Part shown: positions 10,098 through 19,147 of the stretch, in pieces | Layout of the letters: each line of letters begins with the position of its first letter | Numbering within the stretch: position 1 is the first letter of the stretch | NCBI RefSeq assembly: GCF_003344865.1 | Contig: NZ_CP031165.1 | Span: 3,291,910-3,355,909 of the forward strand | Direction: 5' to 3' | DNA from: Euzebya pacifica | GTDB taxonomy: Bacteria; Actinomycetota; Nitriliruptoria; Euzebyales; Euzebyaceae | Length of the DNA: 64,000 nucleotides | Notes under the pieces: model-generated | What the model was told of the DNA's origin: nothing | What the model saw: the letters and a program-made list of their open reading frames with translations, nothing else | Database searches by the model: none | Program-made: the position numbers and the translations under genes

Positions 10098-10402
10098 CCG
10101 ATCCTGGCGAGGCAGACGTCCGGTTCTTCGAGGAACGACTCGGCGCCGAGCTGGTGCTGGCCGAGACCGATCGTGTCCGGCTCGAGCTGGTGGCAGCCGA
10201 GCCCCGCAGGACCGGACCGGACGACGACGGCACGACGGCGTTCGTGGTCACCTTCCACGGCCCGCCCGCTCCAGTCCTCGAGCAGGGCACATGGACGCTA
10301 CGGGGCGACGAGATCGACATGCCCCTGTTCGTGGTGCCGACCGGTCCGACCGAGGACGCTCGGGCCATGTGCTACGACGCGGTGTTCACCCGGCTCGCCT
10401 GA
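10088..10402 (+). CDS. Small DUF6916-like protein
   Basis: A 104-aa soluble protein with a beta-rich pattern: FVVTFHGPPAPVLEQGTW, then MPLFVVPTGPTEDARAM and YDAVFTRLA at the C-terminus. This resembles small proteins (DUF6916 as I recall it) that accompany tail-collar/microcystin-dependent proteins, which are indeed encoded just downstream on the other strand. The ATG at 10088 overlaps the preceding gene. The 3' end overlaps the convergent acetyltransferase gene by 31 bases. Family assignment is from memory and uncertain; function unknown. Confidence 0.6.
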   Translation: MLLTDPGEADVRFFEERLGAELVLAETDRVRLELVAAEPRRTGPDDDGTTAFVVTFHGPPAPVLEQGTWTLRGDEIDMPLFVVPTGPTEDARAMCYDAVFTRLA

Positions 10403-10926
10403 TCCGAGGCGGCCTGTCGCCACCCCATCAGCCAGTGGGTGTCGCCGAGACGACCGGTCACCTGGAATCCGAGCCGGGCGTAGAACCTGAGCCCGGCGTC
10501 GTTCGTGACGTCCACGGCGTGGCCGAGGATGCGTCCCGTGGCCTTGGCCTCGTCCTGCAGCCCCCTGATCAGCACGGTCCCGATCCCGCGGTTGCGGTGC
10601 GTGTCGACGATGGCGATGTCGAGGAGGCGGATCTCCTCGGTCCGCCGGTCGACCCACAGGCGGCCAACGTCCACGCCATCGGCCACGACGATGTGATGGT
10701 CGGACGTGGGGAACCGGCGTCGGTAGTCGCTGGCCTGCGCGTGGAACTGCGAGTCGACCAACGCGGCGGCCTGTGCGGGGGGAAGCGGCAGGTCGCCGAG
10801 CATCCGCCCCCGGACATCGGCGAACAAGGCGCGCAGGAACGACTCGTCCGCCGGGTCGACCGCCCTGAGCGAGACCGCAGGGGTCGGGCGGGGAACCCAG
10901 CGCCCGTCGTGCTCCGTCCGATGCAC
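10372..10926 (-). CDS. GNAT-family N-acetyltransferase
   Basis: A 184-aa protein with the acetyl-CoA-binding segment DIAIVDTHRNRGIGTVLIRG (motif A, R/Q-x-x-G-x-G/A) and the downstream NDAGLRFYARLGFQVTGR typical of GNAT enzymes. GTG at 10926 is chosen as it follows the collar-gene stop by one base with GGAA upstream. It is the last gene of the surface-protein operon, and may modify an operon product, though this is only inferred from position. Confidence 0.8.
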   Translation of the reverse strand: MHRTEHDGRWVPRPTPAVSLRAVDPADESFLRALFADVRGRMLGDLPLPPAQAAALVDSQFHAQASDYRRRFPTSDHHIVVADGVDVGRLWVDRRTEEIRLLDIAIVDTHRNRGIGTVLIRGLQDEAKATGRILGHAVDVTNDAGLRFYARLGFQVTGRLGDTHWLMGWRQAASDQASRVNTAS

Positions 10927-10927
10927 G

Positions 10928-11443
10928 TCAGTTCCGGGACGGGAAGACGCCCTGGAGTGCGATGATCCAGCGCACCGCCAGGAACGGCTGCATGTTCTCG
11001 TGGGACTGGCCGCCACCGGTGTTGGTCGAGGAATCCATCGGCGTCGTGGACCCCCCGGCTGGTGCGTACTGCTGGACGCCGCGCCCGGACGCCGGCAGCT
11101 CGCCGGTCGGGTCGTCGTCCCTGGCGGTCCGGTTGGAGACGGCGGACCCGTGGGAATGCGACGGCATTGTCGGCGCCGTCAACGTGACCCGCTCCGCTCC
11201 CCCCTTCTGCCCCAATGGTCTGGGGGAAAGACCCGGGCCGTTGCCGGGTCCGATCACGGCACGACCACGGCAGTCGGGAAGCCCGAACGTGGTCCTGCCG
11301 TCCCCGCCATAGGTGGTACCGAGGAGGGAGAACAACGCGGTGTTCTGCGAGATCGGCAGCAGCTGACCCTCGCAGAACGCCCAGGCGCGGGGTGCGAAGT
11401 TCGGCGCCCACGCGCGGACCTCGGCGATGAATGGTTCGGCCAC
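10928..11443 (-). CDS. Tail-collar domain protein (MdpB-like), third copy
   Basis: A 171-aa protein of the phage tail collar family. It has the family N-terminus IAEVRAWAPNFAPRAWAFC, the core EGQLLPISQNTALFSLLG, then YGGDGRTTFGLPDCRGR, and the usual end QPFLAVRWIIALQGVFPSRN. No signal peptide is seen. Such proteins form phage tail-fibre tips but are also found outside prophages as microcystin-dependent-protein homologues of unknown role. Third of three tandem paralogues with 12-24 bp gaps. The middle section (about residues 95-145) differs strongly from the other two copies, which may be the ligand-facing part. Confidence 0.9.
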   Translation of the reverse strand: MAEPFIAEVRAWAPNFAPRAWAFCEGQLLPISQNTALFSLLGTTYGGDGRTTFGLPDCRGRAVIGPGNGPGLSPRPLGQKGGAERVTLTAPTMPSHSHGSAVSNRTARDDDPTGELPASGRGVQQYAPAGGSTTPMDSSTNTGGGQSHENMQPFLAVRWIIALQGVFPSRN

Positions 11444-11455
11444 GGGATACTCCTG

Positions 11456-11971
11456 TCAGTTCCTGCTGGGGAAAACGCCCTGGAGCGCGATGCAGTAGTA
11501 CATCGCGATGAAGGGCTGCATGTTCTCGTGTGGCAGGCCACCACCGGCAGGGGCGATGGTCGGCATCGTGCCGAGCGGCGGACGCGAGCCATACGCCCGC
11601 GTGGTGCCGTCGGTGTCGGCCAGCACGTTACCGGTGGGGTCGGTCGTCGTTGCGGGGTCACTGCTGGCTGGCCACCCGTGGGTGTGCGCTGGCAGGTGCT
11701 GCTGGGTCAGCGTGACGGTCTCTGCACCGAACGTCTGCCCCTGCCGATAGTCCTGTAGGCCGGGCCCCTGACCGGTGTGCACCGGGCCACGACCACGCAG
11801 GTCCGGCAGCGCGAAGTTCGTGCGGCCGTCGCCGCCGTACATGGTGCCCAGGAGGGAGAAGAGCGCTTGGTTCTGCGAGATCTGCAGGAGCTGGCCTTCG
11901 CAGAACGCGAAGCCTCGTGGGGCGAAGTTGCCGGCGAAGATGATGATCTCACCGAGGAAGGGTTCCGACAT
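11456..11971 (-). CDS. Tail-collar domain protein (MdpB-like), second copy
   Basis: A 171-aa collar-domain protein with LGEIIIFAGNFAPRGFAFC, EGQLLQISQNQALFSLLG, MYGGDGRTNFALPDLRGR and the C-terminal NMQPFIAMYYCIALQGVFPS. It is the closest of the three to the usual family pattern, with an HTHGWPAS segment in the variable part. It lies between the other two copies, 24 bp after the first and 12 bp before the third, with no promoter visible between them. Confidence 0.9.
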   Translation of the reverse strand: MSEPFLGEIIIFAGNFAPRGFAFCEGQLLQISQNQALFSLLGTMYGGDGRTNFALPDLRGRGPVHTGQGPGLQDYRQGQTFGAETVTLTQQHLPAHTHGWPASSDPATTTDPTGNVLADTDGTTRAYGSRPPLGTMPTIAPAGGGLPHENMQPFIAMYYCIALQGVFPSRN

Positions 11972-11995
11972 GGGTGGTACCTGTCTGCTCGAATC

Positions 11996-12514
11996 TCAGT
12001 TTCGCGAGGGGAACTGGCCCTGGACGCAGATCACCCAACGAAGGGTGATGCTCGGCATCCGGTTCTCGTGCGCTTGGTCGCCGCCGGACGACCCGGCTGC
12101 CCCCGCCGCCAGAGTGCCTGCGCCCGGGCCGGACCGGTACAACGGATCCGTCGAGGTGGCGAACAGGTTGCCGTCCGGGTCCTCTGTCGTTGCGTCGGCG
12201 TCGGCCGCCGTGATGGTGTGGCTGTGCGACCCCATCTCGTTCAGGCTCAACGTGTGCAGCTCCTGGCCAGCCTTCTGGCCCTGCGACCTCGACGTCAGTC
12301 CTGGACCGTTGCCGGCCGCGATGGGCAGCCGCCCTCGCAGGTCCGGAAGGGCGAACGTCGTGCGGCCGTCGCCGCCGTAGATGGTGCCGAGAAGGCTGAA
12401 GAGCGCCGTGTTGGACGAAATGGCCAGCAGCTGGCCGTTGCAGTCCATCCAGCCGCGGGGGGCGAAGTTGCCTCCGAAGAGCATGAGGTCGCCGAGATAG
12501 GGATTAGCGGACAT
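11996..12514 (-). CDS. Tail-collar domain protein (MdpB-like), first copy
   Basis: A 172-aa collar-domain protein: YLGDLMLFGGNFAPRGWMDC, NGQLLAISSNTALFSLLGTI, GGDGRTTFALPDLRGRLPI and the ending ITLRWVICVQGQFPSRN. It starts 12 bases after the end of the giant surface-protein gene, so the collar trio is probably transcribed with it. The family forms trimers in phage fibres; here a cell-surface or secreted role is an inference from the operon. Confidence 0.9.
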   Translation of the reverse strand: MSANPYLGDLMLFGGNFAPRGWMDCNGQLLAISSNTALFSLLGTIYGGDGRTTFALPDLRGRLPIAAGNGPGLTSRSQGQKAGQELHTLSLNEMGSHSHTITAADADATTEDPDGNLFATSTDPLYRSGPGAGTLAAGAAGSSGGDQAHENRMPSITLRWVICVQGQFPSRN

Positions 12515-12526
12515 GAAGGGGCCCTT

Positions 12527-15500
12527 TCAGCGTGTGTCAGGGAGGCTGCAGTTGGTTGCGGAACCGTTCTGGACACCGGGCGTGAGCACAACTGCCGAGG
12601 ACAACATGTTGTTGGCCTCGAGGTAGGGCTGCGGGCTGGTCGTGTTGGCGTTGCCCTCGACCGTCAGCGTTCCGGAGTCATGCCAGAGGAACAAGCCGTC
12701 ACCGGCGGGATCACCGGTGAGGGTGTTGCCGGTGATGTCCAGGCAGCTGGTCCCCGGCGCGTCGTCGATGAAGATCTCGAGGCCGCTGAAGGCCGTGATC
12801 GTGTGGTTGGTGATCGTGGCAGCCAACGAACCGCCGGTTGTTGGCGCACCGGCGGAGTCGACGAAGATGCCCGACAGCGGATCGGCCCCGGCAGTGGCGT
12901 TGTCATCCAGTCGCACGACCACCTCGTCGGATCCGTCGCCGCGGAGGACCTCGTAGCCGACCTCGCCGGTGTTGGTCACGGTGTTGCCGGTGACGGTTGC
13001 CTCCAGCAGGCCAGCCGCATCGCTGAAGCTGGCAACGCTCACGCCGGCGTAGTCCCCTGCGCTGTCGACTTCGGTGCCGAGACCGATCTGGTTGTTGGTG
13101 ATCGTGGAGTGGAGCTGCGGATCGTCGGTCGGATCGTTGGCGTCGATGAAGACGAAGATCCCGGTTTGGTTCCCCACTGGGTTGTCGATGGCCACCGTGT
13201 TGTTGTCGAACTCCACGACCCCGTCGGCGTCGCCTGACGACACGACGGCCAGCGGGCTTGCGCTGTTGACGACGACCTCGCTGTTGATGACGTTGACATC
13301 ACCTCGGCCCAGTCCGAGGAACTCGGTGAGCACTCCCTCGCTCTGGCTGCCGGCGGTGAACGGTGACAGTGAACCGATCGTGATGTCGTCGATGAGGAAG
13401 GACTGCATGGAGTTCGCCCCCGTAGCGCCCTGGGTGCCGATGGTTCCGGCCCTGGGAACGACGTCGTCACCTGCTTGGAGGTGCACCCCGTATCCGGACA
13501 CACCGTCGATGTCCAGACCGGCGATCGTGCCGGTCGGGATCGTGGCCGTCGTGCCGACGGCTCGCAGCATGACCGCCGAACCCGCGTTGCCGACCGTCTG
13601 GATGTCGACATCGGGGTCGGAGTCGGTGATGGTCACGGTCCCAGACGTCGTCGTCCGCTCGACCAGGATCGCGGTATCGGCCGAGTTCGTGACGGTCGGA
13701 TCGGTGATCGTGACCGCACCCGGGTCCACCAGCTGGATGCCGTGTTCGTCCGGTGCGTTGCCGGGGTTGGTGATCGTCGTGCTGTTGAGGGTCACCGCTC
13801 CCCCTCCTGTGGCGTTGATGCCGTGCCGCCCAGCGTTGGTGATGGTCAGGTCGTCGAGGCTGACCAGCCCCCCCACGTTGGACAACGAGATCCCGTCGTT
13901 GGAGACACCCTGGATCGTGCCACCATCGTTGCCCGTCCCGCCGGTCACGGTGAACGCCCCGGCGCCCGTGTTGGCCAGCACGATGCCGTCGGTACCGCCG
14001 TTGGTCGACACGCTGTCGAAGGTCACCCCGACGCCGCCGATCGTGCCGAGGATGTTCACGGCCGTGCCCGTGCCCGACGACGCGGTCGACCCGACGCCGG
14101 CCACGTTGATGGTCGTGCCGGTCCCCACATCCAGGCCCATGCCCGAGGTGCCCGTGGCCTGCAGGCCACCGAGCGCCGACAGCGTGGTCGCACCGCCAGT
14201 CAGCTGCAGACCGCCGACGCCCGACGCCTGCACCAACCCACCGAAGGTCGTCGTCGGACCGCTGTCGATGTCGACCGCGGTCGAGGCGTTGTTGGTGACC
14301 GTCGTGGTGCCCTCCACGGTGAACGAGCCCCCAGTGGACGTGATGTCGATGCCGGGTGCACTTGCGTTGCTGGAGGACACGCTGTCCGTGGTCAGGGCAA
14401 GCGAGGGGATCGCGGTGACGTCGATCGCTTGGTCCCCGCTGCTGTGCATCCGCTCCTGTCCAGCCGTGCCGTTGGTGATGGTGAGGGCGCTCAGGTTCTG
14501 GGCCTGCAGCGCGATGCCGGTGACGTCGACATCGAGGCTGTCGATCACGACCGCGTCGGTTGTTGCACCGGTGTCGACGAAGCGCGGGCCGTTGCCGGTG
14601 CCGGTCACGTCGACCGTGCCGAGGAACAGGGTCCCTCCGACCTGGTTGGTGTGGATTGCCCGATCGCCCGCACCAGCGAGGACCACGTCGATCGAGTCGA
14701 TGTGCCGGTCGCCAGCGGGCAGGGTGCCCATCGTGCCGCCGATCAGTGAGATGGCCCTGCCAGTCCCGCTGATGGTGACGTCGGACATGGCCAGGGTCCC
14801 GAAGCCCGTGTTGCCCACGAGACCGATGCCGCTCGTGCTTCCGATGTCGAGGCCGCGGACGGTGTTGTCCGTGCCCAGCGTGATGCCGTCAGCGGAGCTG
14901 GTGACAACGGGTGCGGTCCCCGCGGCCGCCAGCTGGGTTGGCCCGGGGCCGACCTCGAGGGCGACGCCCGCACCGATCAGCTTCTGGTCGTTCAGCAAGG
15001 TGATGCCTGCCCCGCCCGTGGGCGATGCGGACTCACCGACGTGGATGATGTCGCCGGCACCGCCCACCGTTGCTGGCATCGTGTCGAACGGGGTGTGCGA
15101 CCGTCCGTCCCCGCCGGCTGCAGCGTCGGCGTCGACGTACCAGATCATGTTCGACAGGTTGATCGTGACCGTGCCCGTGTCGTTGGCCGTGCCGTCGGTG
15201 ACGGTGTAGGTGAACATGTCCGTGGTGGTCGACCCGACCGCTGGCGTGTACACGAAGGTGCCGTCGGCCTGGATGTCGACGGCGCCACCCTGTGCGGTCG
15301 CCTGTCCCGACGCAGCCGTGGCGGTGAGTGTGTCACCATCGCCGTCGGTGTCGTTGCCGACGACGGTGCCCTGGATGCGAACGCCGGGGCCTCGCAGGAC
15401 GGGGGTCGGCTCGGTGAGGTCGGTCACCACGATCAGCTCGGTGTTCCCGAAGGCGTCGTAGGTCTCGTCCACCGCTGCCGGCGGGTCGTTGACCGCGTTC

Positions 15501-18500
15501 ACGGTGATGGACACCGTTGCCGCCGCCGACGTGGTGGTCCCGTCGTTGACGGTGAAGTCGAAGCCGTCGGGACCGTTGTAGTCGGCCGTCGGCGTGTAGG
15601 TCACCGTCGCGGTCTGGCCCACGCCGTTGCCGGAGATACCGCTCAAGCCCCCGCTTGTCGGTCCGGCGGAGATGGCGAACGTCAGGTCGTCGCCGTCGAC
15701 GTCGGTGCCGGCCAGCGTGATGACCACCGAGTCGTCCTCGTCGACCGTCTCGCTGCCAGCCGTGGCGGTCGGCGGGTCCTCGACCGGGTCGACGGTGACC
15801 GACACGGTTGCCGCCGCCGACGTCGTGGTCCCGTCGTTGACGGTGAAGGTGAAGCTGTCGGGACCGTTGTAGTTGGCCGTCGGCGTGTAGGTCACGGTTG
15901 CGGTCTGCCCCGCGCCGTTGCCGGAGATGCCGCTCAAGCCCCCGCTCGTCGGCCCCGAAACGATGGCGAAGGTCAGGTCCGTGGTGTCGACGTCGGTACC
16001 CGACAGGGTGATGACCACCGAGTCGTCCTCGTCGACCGTCTCGCTGCCATCGGTGGCGGTCGGCGGGTCATCGACCGGGTTCACGGTGATGGAGATCGTG
16101 GCGTTGGCGCTGGAGTCGACGGTGCCGTCGTTGGCCTTGACCGTGAAGGAGTCGGACCCGTTGAAGTTCCCGTCGGGGGTGTAGGTGACCTGGGCGGTCG
16201 TGGGACCCGTCGAGGTGATCGCGCCGAGCGTGCCGTCGCCGGGTCCGGACACCACCGAGAAGGTCAGGGGGTCACCGTCGATGTCGCCGCCGGTGAGGGT
16301 CAGCGTCACCGCGACGTCCTCGTCGGTCGTGTCGCTGACGTCGTCCACGGTGGGCGGGTCGTTGACGTTGGAGACGGTGATGGAGACGGTGGCCGGGGCC
16401 GACGCCACGGTGCCGTCGTCGACGGTGAACGTGAAGCTGTCGGGGCCGGTGTAGTTCGCGGTCGGGATGTACTCCACGTTCGCCGTTGTGGCCCCCGTGG
16501 ACACCACCGTGCCGAGCGCACCGTTGGTCGGGGGGCTGTCGATCGCGAAGGTGAGGGGGTCGCCATCAGGATCGCTGCCGGACAGGGCGATCACCACGGA
16601 GTCGTCCTCGTTGACCCCCGCGGTCCTTGCATCGGCGACCGGGGCGTCCTGAACGGGATCGACGGTGACGGTCACGGTGGCCAGCGCGGAGTCCAGGGCG
16701 CCGTCATTGGTGCGGAAGGTGAAGCTCTGCGTCCCGTTGCTGTTGAGGTCAGGGGTGAAGGTGAAGTCGCCCGTGTTGGCGTCGAGGGCGGTGACGCGCG
16801 CGTCGGCGGGGTCGATCGCGAAGGTGATCGGGTCGCCGTCGACGTCGCCACCGGTGAGGGTGCCGGAGACGGGCTGGTCCTCGTCGGTGGTCAGGCTCTG
16901 GTCGTCAGCGGTCGGCGCGTCCGGCACCGGGGTCACGGTGACGGAGATCGTGCCGGTCGAGGACAGGCCGTCCTCGGTTGCGCTGAAGGTGAAGCTGTCG
17001 GGCCCGTTGAAGTCGGCGTCGGGGGTGTAGGTGAACGCCCCGCCGGCCGCCACCGTTGCCGTGCCGTTGCTGGCATCGCCGTCCAGGGCGAACGTCACGG
17101 TGCCGCCGTCGACCGAGGTGGCCGTCACGGTCCCGCCGGCCGGCGTGTCCTCGTTGGTGGTGGCGGTGTCGTCGTTGGCGATCGGGGCGTCGTCGACCGG
17201 GGTGATGGTGATGTCGAACGTGGCCGGGGCGGTCGGGCCGCTGCCGTCGTCGACGGTGAAGGTGAAGCTGTCGACCCCGTTGACGTTGGGTGTCGGGGTG
17301 TAGGTGAACGCCCCGGTGTTGACGTCGAACGCCGTCAACGATCCCGCGGTGGGCGCGGTGTCGACCGCGAATACCAGCGCGTCGCCGTCCGCGTCGGTGC
17401 CCGAGACGCTGGCGACCAGGTCGACGTCCTCGTCGGTGGTCCCCGAGCCGTCGATGGCCACGGGGGCGTCCGGCACCGGGATGATGGTGATGTCCACGGT
17501 GGCGGGGGCGCTGTCGCGCGCTCCGTCCGACGCGGTGTAGGTGAAGCTGTCCGCGCCGTTGACATCAGGGTCAGGGGTGTAGGTGACCTGATCCGGAGCC
17601 GGACCGGCAACCACCGTGCCCTGGCCGGCGGGATCGGCGGTGTAGGTCAGGGCGTCCCCGTCGGCGTCGCGGCCCACGAGGGTGATGACCACCGGAGTGT
17701 CCTCGTCGGTCGTGACCGCGACGGGGTCGACGACCGGTGCGCGGTTCGCTGGCGGCCCCGCCACCGCGTCGACCTCGACGGTCACCGTTGCCGGCGCGGA
17801 GTCCGACGCGCCGTCGGAGGCGGTGTAGGTGAACGTGCGCGTGCCTGCGACGCCGAGCGGATCGAACGTGACCACGTCCCCGTCCAGGGTCACGTCGGCG
17901 TCCGTCGGCAGGTCACCGAGCGCGTAGGTCAGGGCATCGCCGTCGGGGTCGCTGCCGTCCAGCGTGATCTCGACCGGGGTGTCCTCGTCGGTCGTGGCGG
18001 TGAGGTCGCTGACGGTGGGCGGCTGGTTGTCGGCCGGGTCACCGAAGTCGAAGAGCCAGAAGTCGAGCAGGTCCAGGACCGACGGCGGTGTTGAGTCGGG
18101 CTCGACCAGGAGGATCGGGCCACCCACCGGACTGCCACCCTGGGCGAACCCGTCGGCGGCGGGCCGAACGGCGATCGCGGCACCGGCCAGGGCGTCGGCG
18201 AACGACCGCCCGCTGGCGACGTAGGCCACGTCGGTCTCGCCGCGTCCGAACAGTGCGCGCGCGATGGCTTCCGCCGTCTCGAACCTGGTGGCACCGGCGA
18301 GCCGCTCGACGGCGTCGGCAAGGTTGGACAGGTCGGCTTCCACGTTGGCGCTGATGGCGCTGGTCCCGCCGAGCACGGTGATCCGCTGTGGGGCCAGCCG
18401 CAGCAGCTCGGCCCGAGTGGCGTCGGGGAGCTGGTCGGTGTCGCTCAGCAGGATGACCCCGTCGCGGGCGGTCACGAGCGGACCGGCGGTCAGGGCGTCG

Positions 18501-19096
18501 GCGAAGTCGTCGGCGCGCGCGATCGCGACCTCGGCAGCACCGTCGGGGTGGGACGCCTGGGCCACGGCTACCGCGGTCTCGACGCGCGATTGCCCAGCGA
18601 TCCGCTCGACGGGGGCGAACGCCGACAGGGACTCCTCCACCGCGTCGCTGACCGCGCCGGTCCCTCCGACCACGACGATCCGGGCGGGCGCCAGCCGCTC
18701 GATTTCCGTGGCGGTTGCCTCGGGCAGGTCCTCGGGGCGGGTCAGCAGGATGGGACCGCCGCTGCGTGCAGCCCATGGGCCGACGGCGAGGGCGTCGGCG
18801 AATCCTTCGCCGGTTGCGATGAAGACCACCGGCGCCTCGTCGGGGAACGCTCGTCCCGAGATCTCGGCGGCGGTCGCATACCGGTCGGGACCGGCCAGGA
18901 CGGTGATGATGTCGGCGTGGCTGCGGAGCTGGTCCACCGCAGCGTTCGAGACCGCGGCAGGACCGCCGAGCACGAGGATCCGCGTGACGGGGTCGCCTGC
19001 CGGTTGGGCGCTCGCGGGGACGCTGAGCACCCCGGCGAGCAGCAGCAGGGACACGAGGACGCCCCAGACCTGGTTACGCGACTTCGTGTACAGCAT
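12527..19096 (-). CDS. Giant cell-surface protein: CWB2 repeats, cadherin-like repeats, beta-helix
   Basis: A 2189-aa exported protein. Residues 1-31 form a signal peptide (VWGVLVSLLLLAGVLSVPAS). Three CWB2-type repeats follow (about 35-330; RILVLGG, RYATAAEIS, ADALAVGP, ILLTRPEDLP), a module that binds anionic wall polymers. About ten cadherin-like domains span 357-1310, each with a DEDTPV-type motif and a calcium-ligand-like DPDGDxLT. From MIWYVDADAAAGGDGRS (about 1315) to the end is a repetitive beta-helix-like region with Val/Thr/Ile-x-x-GT turns. ATG at 19096 is chosen because GGAG lies six bases upstream. It is probably a wall-bound adhesin or fibre; an enzymatic beta-helix cannot be excluded. 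A 559-bp part is nearly identical to the neighbouring paralogue. Confidence 0.9.
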   Translation of the reverse strand: MLYTKSRNQVWGVLVSLLLLAGVLSVPASAQPAGDPVTRILVLGGPAAVSNAAVDQLRSHADIITVLAGPDRYATAAEISGRAFPDEAPVVFIATGEGFADALAVGPWAARSGGPILLTRPEDLPEATATEIERLAPARIVVVGGTGAVSDAVEESLSAFAPVERIAGQSRVETAVAVAQASHPDGAAEVAIARADDFADALTAGPLVTARDGVILLSDTDQLPDATRAELLRLAPQRITVLGGTSAISANVEADLSNLADAVERLAGATRFETAEAIARALFGRGETDVAYVASGRSFADALAGAAIAVRPAADGFAQGGSPVGGPILLVEPDSTPPSVLDLLDFWLFDFGDPADNQPPTVSDLTATTDEDTPVEITLDGSDPDGDALTYALGDLPTDADVTLDGDVVTFDPLGVAGTRTFTYTASDGASDSAPATVTVEVDAVAGPPANRAPVVDPVAVTTDEDTPVVITLVGRDADGDALTYTADPAGQGTVVAGPAPDQVTYTPDPDVNGADSFTYTASDGARDSAPATVDITIIPVPDAPVAIDGSGTTDEDVDLVASVSGTDADGDALVFAVDTAPTAGSLTAFDVNTGAFTYTPTPNVNGVDSFTFTVDDGSGPTAPATFDITITPVDDAPIANDDTATTNEDTPAGGTVTATSVDGGTVTFALDGDASNGTATVAAGGAFTYTPDADFNGPDSFTFSATEDGLSSTGTISVTVTPVPDAPTADDQSLTTDEDQPVSGTLTGGDVDGDPITFAIDPADARVTALDANTGDFTFTPDLNSNGTQSFTFRTNDGALDSALATVTVTVDPVQDAPVADARTAGVNEDDSVVIALSGSDPDGDPLTFAIDSPPTNGALGTVVSTGATTANVEYIPTANYTGPDSFTFTVDDGTVASAPATVSITVSNVNDPPTVDDVSDTTDEDVAVTLTLTGGDIDGDPLTFSVVSGPGDGTLGAITSTGPTTAQVTYTPDGNFNGSDSFTVKANDGTVDSSANATISITVNPVDDPPTATDGSETVDEDDSVVITLSGTDVDTTDLTFAIVSGPTSGGLSGISGNGAGQTATVTYTPTANYNGPDSFTFTVNDGTTTSAAATVSVTVDPVEDPPTATAGSETVDEDDSVVITLAGTDVDGDDLTFAISAGPTSGGLSGISGNGVGQTATVTYTPTADYNGPDGFDFTVNDGTTTSAAATVSITVNAVNDPPAAVDETYDAFGNTELIVVTDLTEPTPVLRGPGVRIQGTVVGNDTDGDGDTLTATAASGQATAQGGAVDIQADGTFVYTPAVGSTTTDMFTYTVTDGTANDTGTVTINLSNMIWYVDADAAAGGDGRSHTPFDTMPATVGGAGDIIHVGESASPTGGAGITLLNDQKLIGAGVALEVGPGPTQLAAAGTAPVVTSSADGITLGTDNTVRGLDIGSTSGIGLVGNTGFGTLAMSDVTISGTGRAISLIGGTMGTLPAGDRHIDSIDVVLAGAGDRAIHTNQVGGTLFLGTVDVTGTGNGPRFVDTGATTDAVVIDSLDVDVTGIALQAQNLSALTITNGTAGQERMHSSGDQAIDVTAIPSLALTTDSVSSSNASAPGIDITSTGGSFTVEGTTTVTNNASTAVDIDSGPTTTFGGLVQASGVGGLQLTGGATTLSALGGLQATGTSGMGLDVGTGTTINVAGVGSTASSGTGTAVNILGTIGGVGVTFDSVSTNGGTDGIVLANTGAGAFTVTGGTGNDGGTIQGVSNDGISLSNVGGLVSLDDLTITNAGRHGINATGGGAVTLNSTTITNPGNAPDEHGIQLVDPGAVTITDPTVTNSADTAILVERTTTSGTVTITDSDPDVDIQTVGNAGSAVMLRAVGTTATIPTGTIAGLDIDGVSGYGVHLQAGDDVVPRAGTIGTQGATGANSMQSFLIDDITIGSLSPFTAGSQSEGVLTEFLGLGRGDVNVINSEVVVNSASPLAVVSSGDADGVVEFDNNTVAIDNPVGNQTGIFVFIDANDPTDDPQLHSTITNNQIGLGTEVDSAGDYAGVSVASFSDAAGLLEATVTGNTVTNTGEVGYEVLRGDGSDEVVVRLDDNATAGADPLSGIFVDSAGAPTTGGSLAATITNHTITAFSGLEIFIDDAPGTSCLDITGNTLTGDPAGDGLFLWHDSGTLTVEGNANTTSPQPYLEANNMLSSAVVLTPGVQNGSATNCSLPDTR
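13851..14409. repeat. 559-bp near-identical direct repeat, copy 1
   Basis: This part of the beta-helix region matches 20578-21136 with only about ten substitutions by eye and no indel. Identity drops sharply on both sides. The two copies lie 6.7 kb apart in the same orientation within paralogous genes, as expected from recent gene conversion. Confidence 0.9.
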
Positions 19097-19133
19097 CAAC
19101 CGCTCCGATTCCAAGGTCTCGGGACGCTACCGC

Positions 19134-19147
19134 GTGACGAACGTCAC
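19134..19147. promoter_or_regulatory. Dyad GTGACGAACGTCAC upstream of giant surface gene
   Basis: Perfect 6-bp inverted repeat with a 2-bp centre, 38-51 bases upstream of the ATG at 19096. On the minus strand a TAGCGT (-10-like) box follows it by six bases. Position between likely -35 and -10 suggests an operator; the regulator is unknown. Confidence 0.35.

Noticed and set aside
8994-10402. Prophage remnant adjoining the collar genes
   Set aside because: No integrase, terminase, capsid, tail tube or lysis gene; collar-domain proteins of this type also occur outside phages.
15041-18094. Plus-strand open frame of 1017 codons opposite the giant surface gene
   Set aside because: Its composition (Val/Gly/Arg/Asp repeats) mirrors the repeats of the minus gene; no start signal or domain.
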